From Rhynchopus sp. YZ270_cl-10 (lineage: Eukaryota > Euglenozoa > Diplonemea > Diplonemida > Diplonemidae): 64,000 nucleotides of DNA. A program made the position numbers and the translations under genes. The notes under the pieces are model-generated. The model saw nothing but the letters and a program-made list of their open reading frames with translations. It was not told where the DNA came from and ran no database searches. Shown piece by piece: positions 43,453 to 54,317 of this stretch (the first letter of the stretch is position 1; each line of letters starts with the position of its first letter). The stretch is taken from assembly GCA_964035575.1 (NCBI GenBank), contig OZ037902.1, forward strand, positions 62,001-126,000, given 5' to 3'.

Positions 43453-43865
43453 ATAGCTTCAGTACAAAAACACAATAAAATCGTAACAACCTCACGCTCC
43501 GCGCCACAAAGCTTGCAGAAATAGAGCATAACCAGTTGACACTACACCACGATCACACTACGTGGCACCCACGGGACAACCGCACAATGAAACCAATAAA
43601 CCCCCTCAACAGTTGACCACTGATCGACTGATAACCTTTTGATACCTAAAAACACGCACAAAAAAAAAGTTGACTTGATATAGAACAGCCCCTCTCGTGA
43701 ACAGTGTACCTTTGGTAGGACGTCCTACATCCATTTCGAGGTTAACCTCTGAAAACAAAAAGCGAGCTGAGTTCTAAGCCGACAGCCACCCACCCCCCCA
43801 TAAAACCCAAAACCCACCACATCTCCCCTCTCTCTCTCTCCTCCCTCCCCTCCTGGCTACTGTAC

Positions 43866-43944
43866 TGTGATAATTGGCTATCATAATACATAATGCACAT
43901 CACAACACAGCTGTATTGAGATATCATGTATAGGCAATTATCAC
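43866..43944. repeat. Inverted repeat TGTGATAATTG, ~80 bp
   Basis: TGTGATAATTGgctat faces ataggCAATTATCACA around an AT-rich core. A probable MITE remnant. Confidence 0.6.
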
Positions 43945-43964
43945 AATACATCCTCCATCCTTTC

Positions 43965-46157
43965 TTAGGTCTCCCTGTCCCCTTCGCCTGCCTCTATCTC
44001 CAACTCATCCATCAGTTCGTAGACGAGAAGAGCACCGCCCTCCCAGACAAGGCCACTGTGTCGTACAAAGCAACGCAGTGCGGCGGGGAGGCCACAGCGT
44101 GCTACACCACCACTGCTGTCTGCTGCCTCGTTCACTTCAGGGGCTGCGTAGAGGCAGGTCTTTTCGTCGCGGTAGGAGATCAGGCAGAGCCCCCAGGACA
44201 CAGAGAGGGGGTCGCCCAGGACTGTCATGAAGCGGTTGTGCACACCGCCGACGTCGCCGCATAGGACACTGCCCGTGGCCAGGCCGATGCCTTCGAGATC
44301 CTCGCCTAAGGAGACGCGGAGGTGGTGTGCGAACATAAGGGCGCTTTCCGCATGTGCAAGACTTTCCCGCTGTAGGTTCCACCCAACCACCATCCTCTGC
44401 CCCACCAAAGTATTCGGCATCCCCCCGCTTTTGTGCAGAAGCAACACAACGTGCTCAAGGGAATGGCCTAAGGTGTTGCCTACATCCGCCTCGCTGGTGC
44501 CCTGCTTGGGGACACGGAGTTGTACCGTGCCGATGGTGGCGGAGGCAGCGACCAGCCGTGTAGGGGGGGGCGACGTGGCGAAGGAGACCTCTGTCCACAC
44601 CTTTGACAGCGAGGAGGTGTCCGACAACGCGACAGCCGCGTCTGCGAGAGGTGTACGTGAACGAGAGCACAAAGAATTGGGCCAGAGGAAGCAGAGCAGA
44701 AGCGGGTCTTTCACCCCCTTCAACGTCGCTGGCTCGGACGGAGTTGACACTGCGTTGGCGGTATCGTGCAATGTGTCCCATAGCTCCGCTGGCAACGCCA
44801 CTGCACCAGGTAAACACCGTCCCTCCAACCGGGCAGCGATATTCACAGTTGGCCCGAAATAGTCTATACGCCGTGTCAGGACATTCTCTTCCAACGAAAC
44901 CGGACCAGAGTTGACACCAATCCGCACCGTCAGGCCACCCCACAGAGGCTTCCCAGAGGCATCGTTGATTGGCTTGCAGATCGGAACCTGAGAAAGTTCT
45001 GGTGGCCAGTCTGCGTTGACAAGGTGCAGATGTGTTGCCAAACTAAAGTCCACTGCCTGAGAGATAGATTCAAATGCGACCATGAAGGCGTCACCTATTG
45101 TCTTCACTTCATATCCATTATGCTCTGCTATTGCCGCACGGATCTGCGTATTGTGCACCCGAATCGCCTTTCGCATTGCATCAGGACTGTCCTCCCAGAT
45201 GGACGTCGAACAACGTACATCAGTGAACACTATAGCCGCCTCTGCAGTTTCCATCCCTGGTGGTGTAGTGCCTACCCTACAGACCTCGGATCTACTTAGA
45301 AGCGAATTGGTAGCAACAGACTCCACCCCATACAGCCGTTCTATCAACGCGGTCGGCAGATACGGTCGGTGCGCTCTGATGTTTTGCTCTAATACCGCAA
45401 GCGCTGTATGCATGCTCGAAGGAAGGTCGCTTTTCGTTCTGGTAAGAATTTCTGACACCATATCCACATCGTACGAAGCGAGAAGGGTCGCAATGTGTTG
45501 TACCGTCGCGATAGTGTGCTGCATGCGGCCCTGCTCTCTGGCAACTTCCTCCGCAAATCCCCTGGTCGCAATAAAATCGATTAAAAAGACGAACACACCC
45601 AACAGCGTTGCCACCATAGCATCCACCACCTCCACTCCACAAGGCAGTGTGGTGCAGTCCGATCTATCCATGAAAATCTCCAATCGATCTGCAGCAGGTC
45701 GTGACAACGGGACATCATATAACCCAAATCGCCACACCTTTTCTGCCCCGCTCACTGCAAGCCAGAGGACGACGCAGACTACCACTGCGAGGGAGTACCC
45801 CCTTTTGAGGCGAAGAACCAACGTCAAATCGACTACGACAACGAAAAGGGGCCAGGTCGACATGAGGTACGTCCCCGAGAAGAAAACGTCAGCCATGGCG
45901 ATGCAGAGGCACGTCATGCTGAGGGTCACATAGAGCAGAGCATGCAGGAGTTCAGAGCTGACTTTCAGTGCAAGCGCAGCAAACCAAACAATCCCAATCA
46001 CCCCAGCCACCATCCCCGACAACGACCCCAGGTGAAACTGATAGTGCGCTGCCACCCATATCCCAAAGGCCCCCGCAGTGAGGCAGGCGGCAGCAAAGCA
46101 GGCAATGATCTGACGTTGCTTCGAAGACCTCGGGAGGCAGGGCAGATAGAACATCAT
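43965..46157 (-). CDS. Multi-pass class III nucleotidyl cyclase, predicted adenylate cyclase
   Basis: 730 residues from ATG 46,157. Six hydrophobic segments (about residues 19-210) are followed by a linker helix and a cyclase domain (about 305-495). It has every catalytic residue of the class: metal-binding Asp313 (IVFTDVRCS) and Asp356 (KTIGDAF), and transition-state Asn439 and Arg443 (VNIAARLEG). The base-selecting pair is Lys352 and Asp432, the adenine-type combination, so ATP to cAMP is predicted. A second cyclase-like region (about 530-690, TIGTVQLRVP...GSVLCGDVGG) lacks these residues and is probably a non-catalytic partner, as in mammalian C1/C2 enzymes but with the active half first. 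It acts at a membrane with the catalytic part cytosolic. No upstream regulatory signal is recognised. Confidence 0.92.
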   Translation of the reverse strand: MMFYLPCLPRSSKQRQIIACFAAACLTAGAFGIWVAAHYQFHLGSLSGMVAGVIGIVWFAALALKVSSELLHALLYVTLSMTCLCIAMADVFFSGTYLMSTWPLFVVVVDLTLVLRLKRGYSLAVVVCVVLWLAVSGAEKVWRFGLYDVPLSRPAADRLEIFMDRSDCTTLPCGVEVVDAMVATLLGVFVFLIDFIATRGFAEEVAREQGRMQHTIATVQHIATLLASYDVDMVSEILTRTKSDLPSSMHTALAVLEQNIRAHRPYLPTALIERLYGVESVATNSLLSRSEVCRVGTTPPGMETAEAAIVFTDVRCSTSIWEDSPDAMRKAIRVHNTQIRAAIAEHNGYEVKTIGDAFMVAFESISQAVDFSLATHLHLVNADWPPELSQVPICKPINDASGKPLWGGLTVRIGVNSGPVSLEENVLTRRIDYFGPTVNIAARLEGRCLPGAVALPAELWDTLHDTANAVSTPSEPATLKGVKDPLLLCFLWPNSLCSRSRTPLADAAVALSDTSSLSKVWTEVSFATSPPPTRLVAASATIGTVQLRVPKQGTSEADVGNTLGHSLEHVVLLLHKSGGMPNTLVGQRMVVGWNLQRESLAHAESALMFAHHLRVSLGEDLEGIGLATGSVLCGDVGGVHNRFMTVLGDPLSVSWGLCLISYRDEKTCLYAAPEVNEAADSSGGVARCGLPAALRCFVRHSGLVWEGGALLVYELMDELEIEAGEGDRET

Positions 46158-46979
46158 TTGCTCTCTATTGTGTCTATCGTGTTGTGTCGACACCCACCTA
46201 AGAGGGTGGGCCGTCGACTACTATGCTATACCCAAAAGGGGGTATTTTGCCTTTGGGTTGAGGTGGGTGTGGGTTAAGACAGTAGAGTTGAAATAGAGTT
46301 GAATTAGTGGAGTTTCCTAGTAGAGTTTTAAAGTCCCTCTCGTGAACAGTGTACCAAGGAAAATATGTGAAATTTCATCAAAGTCCGCTCGTAGGTACAT
46401 TGGCCAAAAACCCACATCCATTTCCATGGTTTTACATCTGTGTGGATGGCTTAGCCTCTGGTAGGTCAATTTTGTCGATTGTAAGGCCTGTCACGGTTTC
46501 CACAAAGTGGATTATGGAAACCAATATCCCGCCACTGAACTCGAGCTCCACTTCTCTTCCAGGTCCCCAAGAGTCATGCCAGCCTGCATCTCTTCTGCAA
46601 TGAAAATATCATAGAAGTAGTGAGGAAGGAGCAAACCCTAATAACCCGCACTAAGACGAAGGAGTTTGTATAAAGTGTGGAGGAGGAGGAGGAGGGGGGG
46701 TTCTTGTTTTGGTTCTAAATGTTGAGGTAAAAAAAAAATTGTTAAAATCAAAGCGTTTGGTGAAACGTTGAAAAAGGGGTGCTATAAAAGATTACACCCA
46801 TCGTTGCATTTTCTTTTATCGTCAAGGTAAGTACCCCCTCCGCACCTTGGGGGAGGTAAACCTTGGCCTTTTTTCTCCACCTTTTATAGATCTGTCGCAG
46901 TTTTTTACGGCACTCTCGTTTATTTCTTCACAAGAATAGTTTTAAAAAACTCAGCCATGCAACAAAAAGACCCTTAACT
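46158..46979. other. Intergenic region between cyclase and CYTH genes
   Basis: Holds a copy of the 'ctctcgtgaacagtgtacca' repeat at 46,336 and a 'ccgcaccttgggggaggt' motif (46,841), which recurs inverted near 57,040. No gene seen. Confidence 0.5.
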
Positions 46980-47708
46980 TCACATTTTAGCCTTGCGCTT
47001 CTCTTTCCCATCGATCTCTGCCTTGAAGAGGGTGTACCGTGTACGCTTGCCTTTGGCAGGCTCTGGTGTCTCCCCACTGCAGGCTTTAACGAGGTTCACT
47101 ATAGCGTTCTCTACAGGCGGGACGAGGTCGACGGAGGGAACTTCGCATTCTATCTCGCCTTGCACTTCGCGGTTCCCTTTGTATTCAAAGACGGTCTGAT
47201 CGACTTCGAGGAACAACGGCACATCACTTTGCACCGCCAACGGCCCTACCACCCAACGTGTGTTTGCAAAGGTGTCCTTCAGCTCCAACTGCTTCGCACC
47301 CACCACCCGCTTGCACTGTACAACCAACTCCGCGTCTTCGTCCAACACCTCTAACAGACCCTTCCCCGAAGCCAGCATCAGTTCTGCCTCTGCGCCATCC
47401 ACATCCGCTTCCTCTTCGGGCTTGATGTGTGCAGATCCTACGACCGTGCCCTTCCCCTTTGCAGTGACGGTCCAGTGAAGGACATTGAAGGTGTCGGTAT
47501 GGCTGCGAAGGCGGAGGCTGATGCCTTGGTGTGTGAGAAGGCCTTCTGGGGTGTCGAAGAAGTAGCTTGTCTGCAGAACGCCTCGTTCGGAGGTCATGCC
47601 GGTGGAGACGAGGTGGTTGCGCAGGGTGTCGATTGGAGTGGTTTTGAGGAGGAGTTTCACCTCGCTTTCGGTGCGAATAGGCGTGGTGGTGGTGGTGGTA
47701 GTGCTCAT
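46980..47708 (-). CDS. CYTH-domain triphosphate tunnel metalloenzyme
   Basis: 242 residues from ATG 47,708. An upstream in-frame extension to 47,966 looks non-coding and is left out. The domain signature is complete: ESEVK (ExExK, residues 14-18), FFDTPEGLL...ISLRLR (Arg66, Arg68), Lys84/Lys86, Lys133-Arg134, LEVD (168-170) and GEIECEV (185-189). These acidic and basic residues line the tunnel that binds metal and a triphosphate. Family members are thiamine-triphosphatases, inorganic tripolyphosphatases and class IV adenylate cyclases; the sequence does not decide between them. A soluble cytosolic enzyme is expected. Adjacency to the class III cyclase is suggestive only. Confidence 0.9.
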   Translation of the reverse strand: MSTTTTTTTPIRTESEVKLLLKTTPIDTLRNHLVSTGMTSERGVLQTSYFFDTPEGLLTHQGISLRLRSHTDTFNVLHWTVTAKGKGTVVGSAHIKPEEEADVDGAEAELMLASGKGLLEVLDEDAELVVQCKRVVGAKQLELKDTFANTRWVVGPLAVQSDVPLFLEVDQTVFEYKGNREVQGEIECEVPSVDLVPPVENAIVNLVKACSGETPEPAKGKRTRYTLFKAEIDGKEKRKAKM

Positions 47709-49776
47709 TGTAGGTCGTTTGTAGTCTGAAAGGTAGGAATGTATGGGGAAATGAATAGGGTCTAGGGAGAGAGGGAGAATAGGGTATGTGTTACACCCGT
47801 TAAGAGCTGAGGGAAGGGAGGGAGGGTAATTCAAGTAGAAATGTGTACGATTAGATTCATGGTATGGCTGAAAGGGGGTGCTATTTTCTGCTATTCTGGG
47901 CATCTGGATTTTTTTTTGGTGCGACTGAAGGGAGGTGCTATTTTGTGCTACTTTGGGATAAGCCACACCAATTCATATACTTTTCAGTTCACAGAAATCG
48001 AAAGTATTTGAGAGGGTCAACAGGAATTAAAGCTGGGTGTAAAGGGGGGGTTTCTGATGTGATGCTCAGTGTGGACCCCAAACCATGCGGGTCTTACATC
48101 TATTTCGAGGGAGAAAGGGCTTCGGTCAGATGAAAGGAGGGTCATAATAAGATAGAGATTCATGCAGGGTTCCAGATGGGGGAAAAAAAACTAATTGGTT
48201 GGGAGGGAAAGGGAGAGATTTGAGTTTTCAGGAGTTTTTGTTTTGTTTTGTTTTGTTTTTTTTTTTAGTTTTGTTTCTTCATAAAATCCAAAAGATGGGG
48301 CCTATAGGGATGGGATGGTGAAGAATGTATGAGGTGTGAGGGTGGTAAAATATGTGGGGGGGGGGGAAAAGCTACTTTGTGAAAAAAAAAAGGAAAAAAA
48401 AAGAAAGACAGAAAAATTGTGTTTTTTTTTGTGAAGAACTGAAGTTGATTTAAAAAAAAAAAAAACAAGGAACGGTATCCACGAAACGAGAGATAGGCGA
48501 GGAACGGCTGCATGGAGCTCACACGAAAAGAAAAGAAAAAAAAGTGAGGTTGTCTACACGGTGTCAACTATTCAATTATTCAAAAAAAATAGAATACCAG
48601 ATGCACACATCTTTCCAAGTCTCAAGCAGCGGCAGTATAATTCGGCCAAAATAGGTTACTACTTTGGTATGATTTTGCCGTATACCCTATAGGTCACACC
48701 ATACTTGATAACTTTTTTTGCTCACGAAAGACAAAAAAAAAAAAAACCTCTTCTTTTTTTTGAGTTGGAAGACAAAAAGGATGTAGCGCTGAACAAATAG
48801 TCAGAAGTCTTTTTTTCCCTTCTTTTCTTCTGTTTTCTGTTTTCTTTTGAAAAATAAAAAATAAAATGACAACCTATTTGCGTACTCTCCACATGCAGGG
48901 TTTGTGACATTTATTTCTGTTTTTTTTCTTTTCTGATGCAAATTGTTCTGTTTCACCAACCCAATAGTAAGTAGCAGCTGGAATGACTCTCCCCAACAAA
49001 AAAAAACCCCCAATCCGCATCAGAAAAAAAGCCACAGCAAAAAAAAAACGTACACACACCCTGAAGGATTTTGCACACACAAAAATAGGGATAAGATAAC
49101 ACATCCACCCCCTCCCCAGCCCCATTGTCCCCCACCCCGCCCCCCGTTTTGTGTTTTTGTTTGAATAATCTGAATAATTGGATAACGTATAGACTGACTG
49201 CGTGTAGACTAGACACCTCGCTTTTTTCTCGTGTAAGCTCCACATTTTTTTTCTCATTATTTTCGTTTTCCTCCCAGGAAAATCAAATCCATGTGAAGTT
49301 GAAGTTGCAATGCAAAGACGCCTGGAGACTGCGAGGCACTTTGACACTCTGTGGGGCACATCGAACCGATACCACAGATATGCTACGGGAGTTGTTTACA
49401 AAGGAAAACTGCAACAACAACAAAAAAAACAGAAAAATAGTCACACCCAGATCAGAGGTGATATGGTGTGCTTTCACGTATTTTAAGCATTCTATATTTC
49501 GTTTATTTTTATTTTTTGATAACTTGTTGGTAGTTGCCTCGGTTGTGTCCTCTCGTTGCGGTGTATTTGTTTCACTCATAATACTCATACAACGAAAAAA
49601 AACTCAACAACTTTGCTGATAAACGAAAAAAAAACCCCTTATTTTCCCCCTTTTGTTTTGTTTTATTCACTTTTGTCATATCCTGAAGTCAGATTCTAGT
49701 TTTGCTGTGAAAATTTTTTCACAGCAAAAAAAAAAAAAAAAAAAAAAAACAAGTAATTGCTATCGGAAAAAAAACC
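47709..49776. other. Gene-free AT-rich region with repeats
   Basis: A degraded GGTGTGGC-type element (47,864-47,972, flank 'aattcatatacttttc'), poly(A/T) runs, and two copies of a 'cctcgcttttttctcgtgt' repeat (49,205; inverted 48,512; another at 56,440). A compact stretch at 48,625-48,718 could be a small RNA (see findings). Confidence 0.5.
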
Positions 49777-50203
49777 GGGTGTGCTGTGGAACTCCACTCT
49801 GAAAAAAATATAATCTACAACACGCCAGCATTCTGCTCTTCTGCAGGTATGCTAAAACGCTCTTCGTACGCTGCTGAACCCACTGGGATGCCTGCATCTG
49901 AAACTTTTAAACAGTGGGGCTGTCCTCTTCGTGCAGCACCATCTGCTCGATCGCGTTATTGGACGTAGTCTCGGCAGGCTCGATAACCATTCGCTCGGGC
50001 GGCCTCGGCATGTTCCAGCTCGTAGTCGTCCACAGGCTCCCACGCATCGTCGTCGTCATCAGAGCAGTGCGGAAGGAACACATAATGCACAGACGACAAC
50101 ACGTCGTCGATCGCACCAGGCATCGTCACATCAGCACCTCCAGAAAATCGCCAGGATGCTATGGTGGTTTCGAAAATCGCGCGGAGTTATCCACAGCACA
50201 CCC
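49777..50203. mobile_element. GGGTGTGCTGTGGA TIR element, 427 bp (partner 63,690-63,920)
   Basis: The ends are GGGTGTGCTGTGGA with an ACTCC continuation, inverted. The interior resembles decayed protein-coding sequence on the minus strand (GC-rich, e.g. 'atggttatcgagcctgccga') and aligns with the second copy in opposite orientation. Non-autonomous or decayed; superfamily unknown. Confidence 0.7.
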
Positions 50204-50330
50204 CATTTTTTTTCTTAGCAATTTGTTGTTCTTGTTATTATTGTTTTCCACACCCTTCCTTCAACCCTTGTAGGATCAGTTCGTATTGTTTTCGCGAAAA
50301 CATGAAATTACACATTTCAAGAGAACAAAA

Positions 50331-50590
50331 AATTAAAAAGGGTTCGCCCCCTCAATGGGACGCCGTAAACCATAATTCCTCAGTGTCAGCCGCATCATTT
50401 CAATGAAACCAAAAAGTGGCTTATTTGCATTTTTGGGCTCCGCCCGTGCAGCGGTGGGGTCATTTCGGAAAATTGGACAATTTTTTGACCACTTAAATTT
50501 TGAGAAATATGAGCCCGGTTCCTTATACGTGGGGCCCATTTTTGGCCAAAATTTTTCTCAAAATCGACGAAATTAAAATTAGACCCCTTA
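50331..50590. repeat. Duplicated flank of the poly(C) insertion site, copy 1
   Basis: The block from 'aattaaaaagggttcgcccc' to 'attagaccccttac' is repeated at 54,318-54,578 and in part at 54,602-54,782. Each copy ends in a C-tract. Copies 2 and 3 show the uninterrupted junction C-tract/agaatcatttcaat, so they give the pre-insertion state of this site. Confidence 0.9.
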
Positions 50591-50607
50591 CCCCCCCCCC
50601 CCCCCCC

Positions 50608-52172
50608 TAGGGGCCGCAGTCCCCTAAGGAAATTATGTAACAATAATTCATTTTGCCACTTTTTGGCGTATAGTGGCCACAACCTGCAGAGAACCACCCC
50701 AGAATAGGTCAGAAACACCCTGTGAGGCAAAATTGGGCGAAAATTCGACTCTAGAATGTGAAAAAATGGGAAAAAATAGCAAAAAACTGGCTTTTTGGGG
50801 GTTTTGGCCATTTTGGCCAAAACCCCGATTTTTCATGAAAAAACATAAAAAAAACACCAAATTCGATGTTTCAGAGAGTCATTTGAGACCTATTTTGCCC
50901 CAAAAACGTGCTTGGAGTCCATTCTCGCCTGTTTTTCACATTTTTACGCCTTTTCTTTGGTGAATTTGGCCAAAATTTGGTCAAAATGACCCCCTGTCCA
51001 CCCCCTGTCTACCCCCTGTCCAAGGCCAGGATTTTTCCCCTGGCCATCACATAAAGTAGGGTATGGTGCAAATTTTGGTATGTACCCCCCCAAAAAATGG
51101 TCTGCGGACCCAACGGAACCGTTTTTTTTACCCTTTGGAGGACTCAGAAGCACTAGAAATGGGGAAAATGAGTGAGAAATTGCCCTCCCCCCCAGAGAGG
51201 GGGGTAGGGGCGGTTTTGGGCTAAAAAAATGCCAAATTAGGGCCGCCAGAGGCCTCTTGGGGTCACTCTCCTGTGGAAATCGTACTCCTAGGGGTCCTGT
51301 GGGCCTGATTTCGACGAGCTGCACCCTTTTGGGCCCCTCGAACCGATCTTGGTTTGAAATATTGAGTCGAATATGACCCCTGGACAGGGGGTAGACAGGG
51401 GGTCATTTTGACCTCAAAACACCAAAAAGCGGCCAAAAAAAGTACCTAAAGTGTCCAAAACAGGTCGGAATAGACTCACGGGACATCCCTGGGGTAGTTT
51501 TGTGCCCAAGCAGCTGTCATGATGTCGAAATTTTACAATTTTTTTGAAAATTTGGTCAAAAATGGTCATTTGTCCCAAAATGGCCCAAATGGCCGATTTG
51601 TGCTTTATTTTCCATTTTTTTTGTGTTTCTGGTAATCAGTCACCCAAAAAAAAGGACACATTTTTGCCATACCATACATATTTGTTCGGTTCCTCCCATT
51701 TTTTGTGCAATTTTTCGTGTTTTTTGCATTTTTTTTGACCAAAACTTAGTGAAACTTAGTAAAACTTAGTGAAACTTAGCAAAACTTAGTGAAACTTAGT
51801 GAAAATTTGCTGAAAATAACCCCAACAAAACCATTTCTTGAGCGGAATACCCCCCTGTATGGGTAATTGTGGTTGAAAATAGGTGCCTAGAACATGTTCT
51901 GAGTGGTTTTGGGGGTGAAATAGCCCCAAATACCCCCACAAAGCAAAAAATGTGCCAAAATTGGCCATTTTGCCCCAATGGCCAAAAGGGCTGAAAATCC
52001 TATTTTTTCACACTTTTTTCACTTTCTGAGGTGCCAAACCATGAAATTCTGGGTCACACTGCCCCGGAAACCTATTTTGGGTGTCAGACACACCCTGAGG
52101 TGCCCACTAGATGCCCAAAAAATGACGAAATAATTATTGTTACATAATTTCCTTAGGGGACTGCGGCCCCTA
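50608..52172. mobile_element. TAGG...CCTA element in poly(C), 1,565 bp
   Basis: TIRs of about 45 bp: TAGGGGCCGCAGTCCCCTAA, then GGAAATTATGTAACAATAATT, inverted at 52,127-52,172. C-tracts of 17 and 20 bases lie on either side. The interior is AT-rich with 'aaacttagt' tandem motifs (51,745-51,800) and no large ORF. The outer 25 bp resemble the element at 14,538, so the two are relatives. Confidence 0.85.
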
Positions 52173-52192
52173 CCCCCCCCCCCCCCCCCCCC

Positions 52193-53030
52193 TAGGCATA
52201 CTGTGCAGGCGAGCCGTTTTTAGGCGAGTTTTTCGTTTTCCTGATTTTCAGGAAAAACTCGCCAAAAACTCGCCCTACTCGCCCATTACTCGCCTATTAC
52301 TCGCCAAAACTCGCCAAAAACTCGCCAAAACTCGCCTAAACTCGCCAAAAACTCGCCTAAACTCGCCCACATTTGGGTGCAAATCCTGGTGCACATACGC
52401 ACCTTGGGGGTGAAAATGTGCACCAGGATGTGAAAATGGAGGGCGGGGGTGACTGATGACAACATGCCACTCGAAAACACACAAAAAAATTGAAATTGTG
52501 TCACTTGTACGTCTAAAGGCAACCATGTCACGGCAGTGGCTGACAGGCATGTATGTAAACATTTGCTCCAGGGGAAGATCCAAGCGTGCCGTAGATCCCG
52601 GGGGACAAGACGTGCTACAATCCGGAGGATGACGAAGACATGAGCCGGGGCTACACTCGCTATACAACAATGTCCTCGTCATGCCGGTAAATGGCAACCC
52701 TGCAGGCCACCCCTTGGCGGTATTCCCCCACGACTACATCGCACCCATCTGTGCAAGCTTCATGGATCCGCAGAAGGTACAGCTGGACTGGTGGTACTGG
52801 TTGTGGAAGCCTACAAAGCAAACTGCAGAGGTCTTGTTCAAGTGGAACGAAAAAATTTTTTTCTTCAAAACTCAAATTTCCCTCATATTTTCGTGTGTAC
52901 ACTTTTCCCAAGGTAAAATCCCTACCAAAAAAAAAAACTCGCCAAAACTCGCCCCCCAAAAATGGGCGAGTTTTAGGCGAGTTTTTGGCGAGTAGGCGAG
53001 TTTTTTTTACTCGCCTGCACAGTATGCCTA
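52193..53030. mobile_element. TAGG...CCTA element with ACTCGCC arrays, 838 bp
   Basis: TIR TAGGCATACTGTGCAGGCGA, inverted at the right end. Both ends carry clusters of 'aaaactcgcc' in 9-12 bp steps. It lies directly after a 20-C tract. One end of a second copy is found at 17,020. No intact ORF, only a short frame in the middle. Confidence 0.85.
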
Positions 53031-54208
53031 GGTGGGGGCAAAACCCCTATTTTTTTGAGGCATTTTGACTTTTTTGGACTTCCGCGCAAAGTACGTACAA
53101 ACCACCCCTCATACCCACCCAGAAATGGGTCAGAAACACCCTGTGACCCGAAAATCCATGCTAAGGGCGACTCAGAATATGAAAAAATGCAAAAAAATAG
53201 TGAAAAAGTGGCCTTTTGACGGTTTTGGCCATGTTGGGTAAAATGGCCATTTTTGGACAAAAAAAATCAAAAAAACAGCAAAATTTCGACGTCATGACAG
53301 CTGCTTGGGCACAAACCTACCCCAGGGAGGTCCTGTGAGTCTATTCCGACCTGTTTTGGACACTTTAGGTACTTTTTTTGGCCGTTTTTTGGTGTTTTTA
53401 GGTCAAAAAACATCCCCGGACTATCCCCGGACCGGACTTGCGCCCTGCTTTCAGACCCACTCTGGGCCAAAAAATGGGTGAAAACCCCCGAAAAAGCACT
53501 CCGGGAACCCAGATAGTTCCAAATATCCACCAGAAACCCACCCAAACACCTCAAAAACATGCCAGAAAAATATTTTTAAAAACACACTTTTTCAAATAAG
53601 TCATTATGGAACCTGCCCAGATGAACTTTTTGAAAAAAGTGTGTTTTTGAAAATATTTTTCTGGCATGTTTTTGAGGTGTTTGGGTGGGTTTCTGGTGGA
53701 TATTTGGAACTATCTGGGTTCCCGGAGTGCTTTTTCGGGGGTTTTCACCCATTTTTTGGCCCAGAGTGGGTCCAAAAGCAGGGCGCAAGTCGCGGCCCAG
53801 GGACGTCCAGGGTAAAGTCCAGGGTATTTTTTGACCTAAAAACACCAAAAAACGGCCAAAAAAAGTACCTAAAGTGTCCAAAACAGGTCGGAATGGACTC
53901 ACAGGACCTCCCTGGGGTAGGTTTGTGCCCAAGCAGCTGTCATGACGTCGAAATTTTGCTGTTTTTTTGATTTTTTTGTCCAAAAATGGCCATTTTACCC
54001 AACATGGCCAAAACCGTCAAAAGGCCACTTTTTCACTATTTTTTTGCATTTTTTCATATTCTGAGTCGCCCTTAGCATGGATTTTCGGGTCACAGGGTGT
54101 TTCTGACCCATTTCTGGGTGGGTATGAGGGGTGGTTTGTGGGTACTTTGCGCGGAAGTCCAAAAAAGTCAAAATGCCTCACCCGTCCTGAAGGTTTTGCC
54201 CCCACCTA
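53029..54208. mobile_element. Fold-back element of 1.18 kb with TAGG...CCTA ends
   Basis: Two inverted arms of about 540 bp meet near 53,605. The outermost bases are TAGGTGGGGGCAAAACC and its inverse, so it too has TAGG/CCTA ends. It lies directly next to the previous element and is followed by 'cccccacctac' and a tract of over 30 C. In single strands it would form one giant hairpin. No coding; open frames across the arms are mirror images. Confidence 0.85.
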
Positions 54209-54217
54209 CCCCCACCT

Positions 54218-54253
<36 letters not shown>

Positions 54254-54317
54254 AGAATCATTTCAATACACTACCTGTATTGGTTGCTGACGCGTGTATA
54301 CAGGAAGGTTGGGAAAA

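Larger units (their letters stand above)
40251..43964. other. 3.7-kb gene-free region with small repeats and a tRNA-like sequence
   Basis: No protein gene is supported. It holds a hairpin at 40,645-40,685 (cttttcgtgac / gtcacgaaaag around gagcgaagcga), hairpin-family copies, a SINE-like repeat, the tRNA-like sequence, two inverted-repeat elements, and several copies of a 'ctctcgtgaacagtgtacc' motif (42,226, 43,692; also 46,336 and, altered, 41,178). Confidence 0.6.

Noticed and set aside
47709-47966. 86-residue N-terminal extension of the CYTH protein
   Set aside because: Composition is unlike the domain, and the ATG at 47,708 lies just before the ExExK motif, as in other family members.
53267-54290. 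Pairs of ~100-residue ORFs such as MFLKIFFWHVFEVFG
   Set aside because: Mirror frames on the arms of the fold-back; no protein features.
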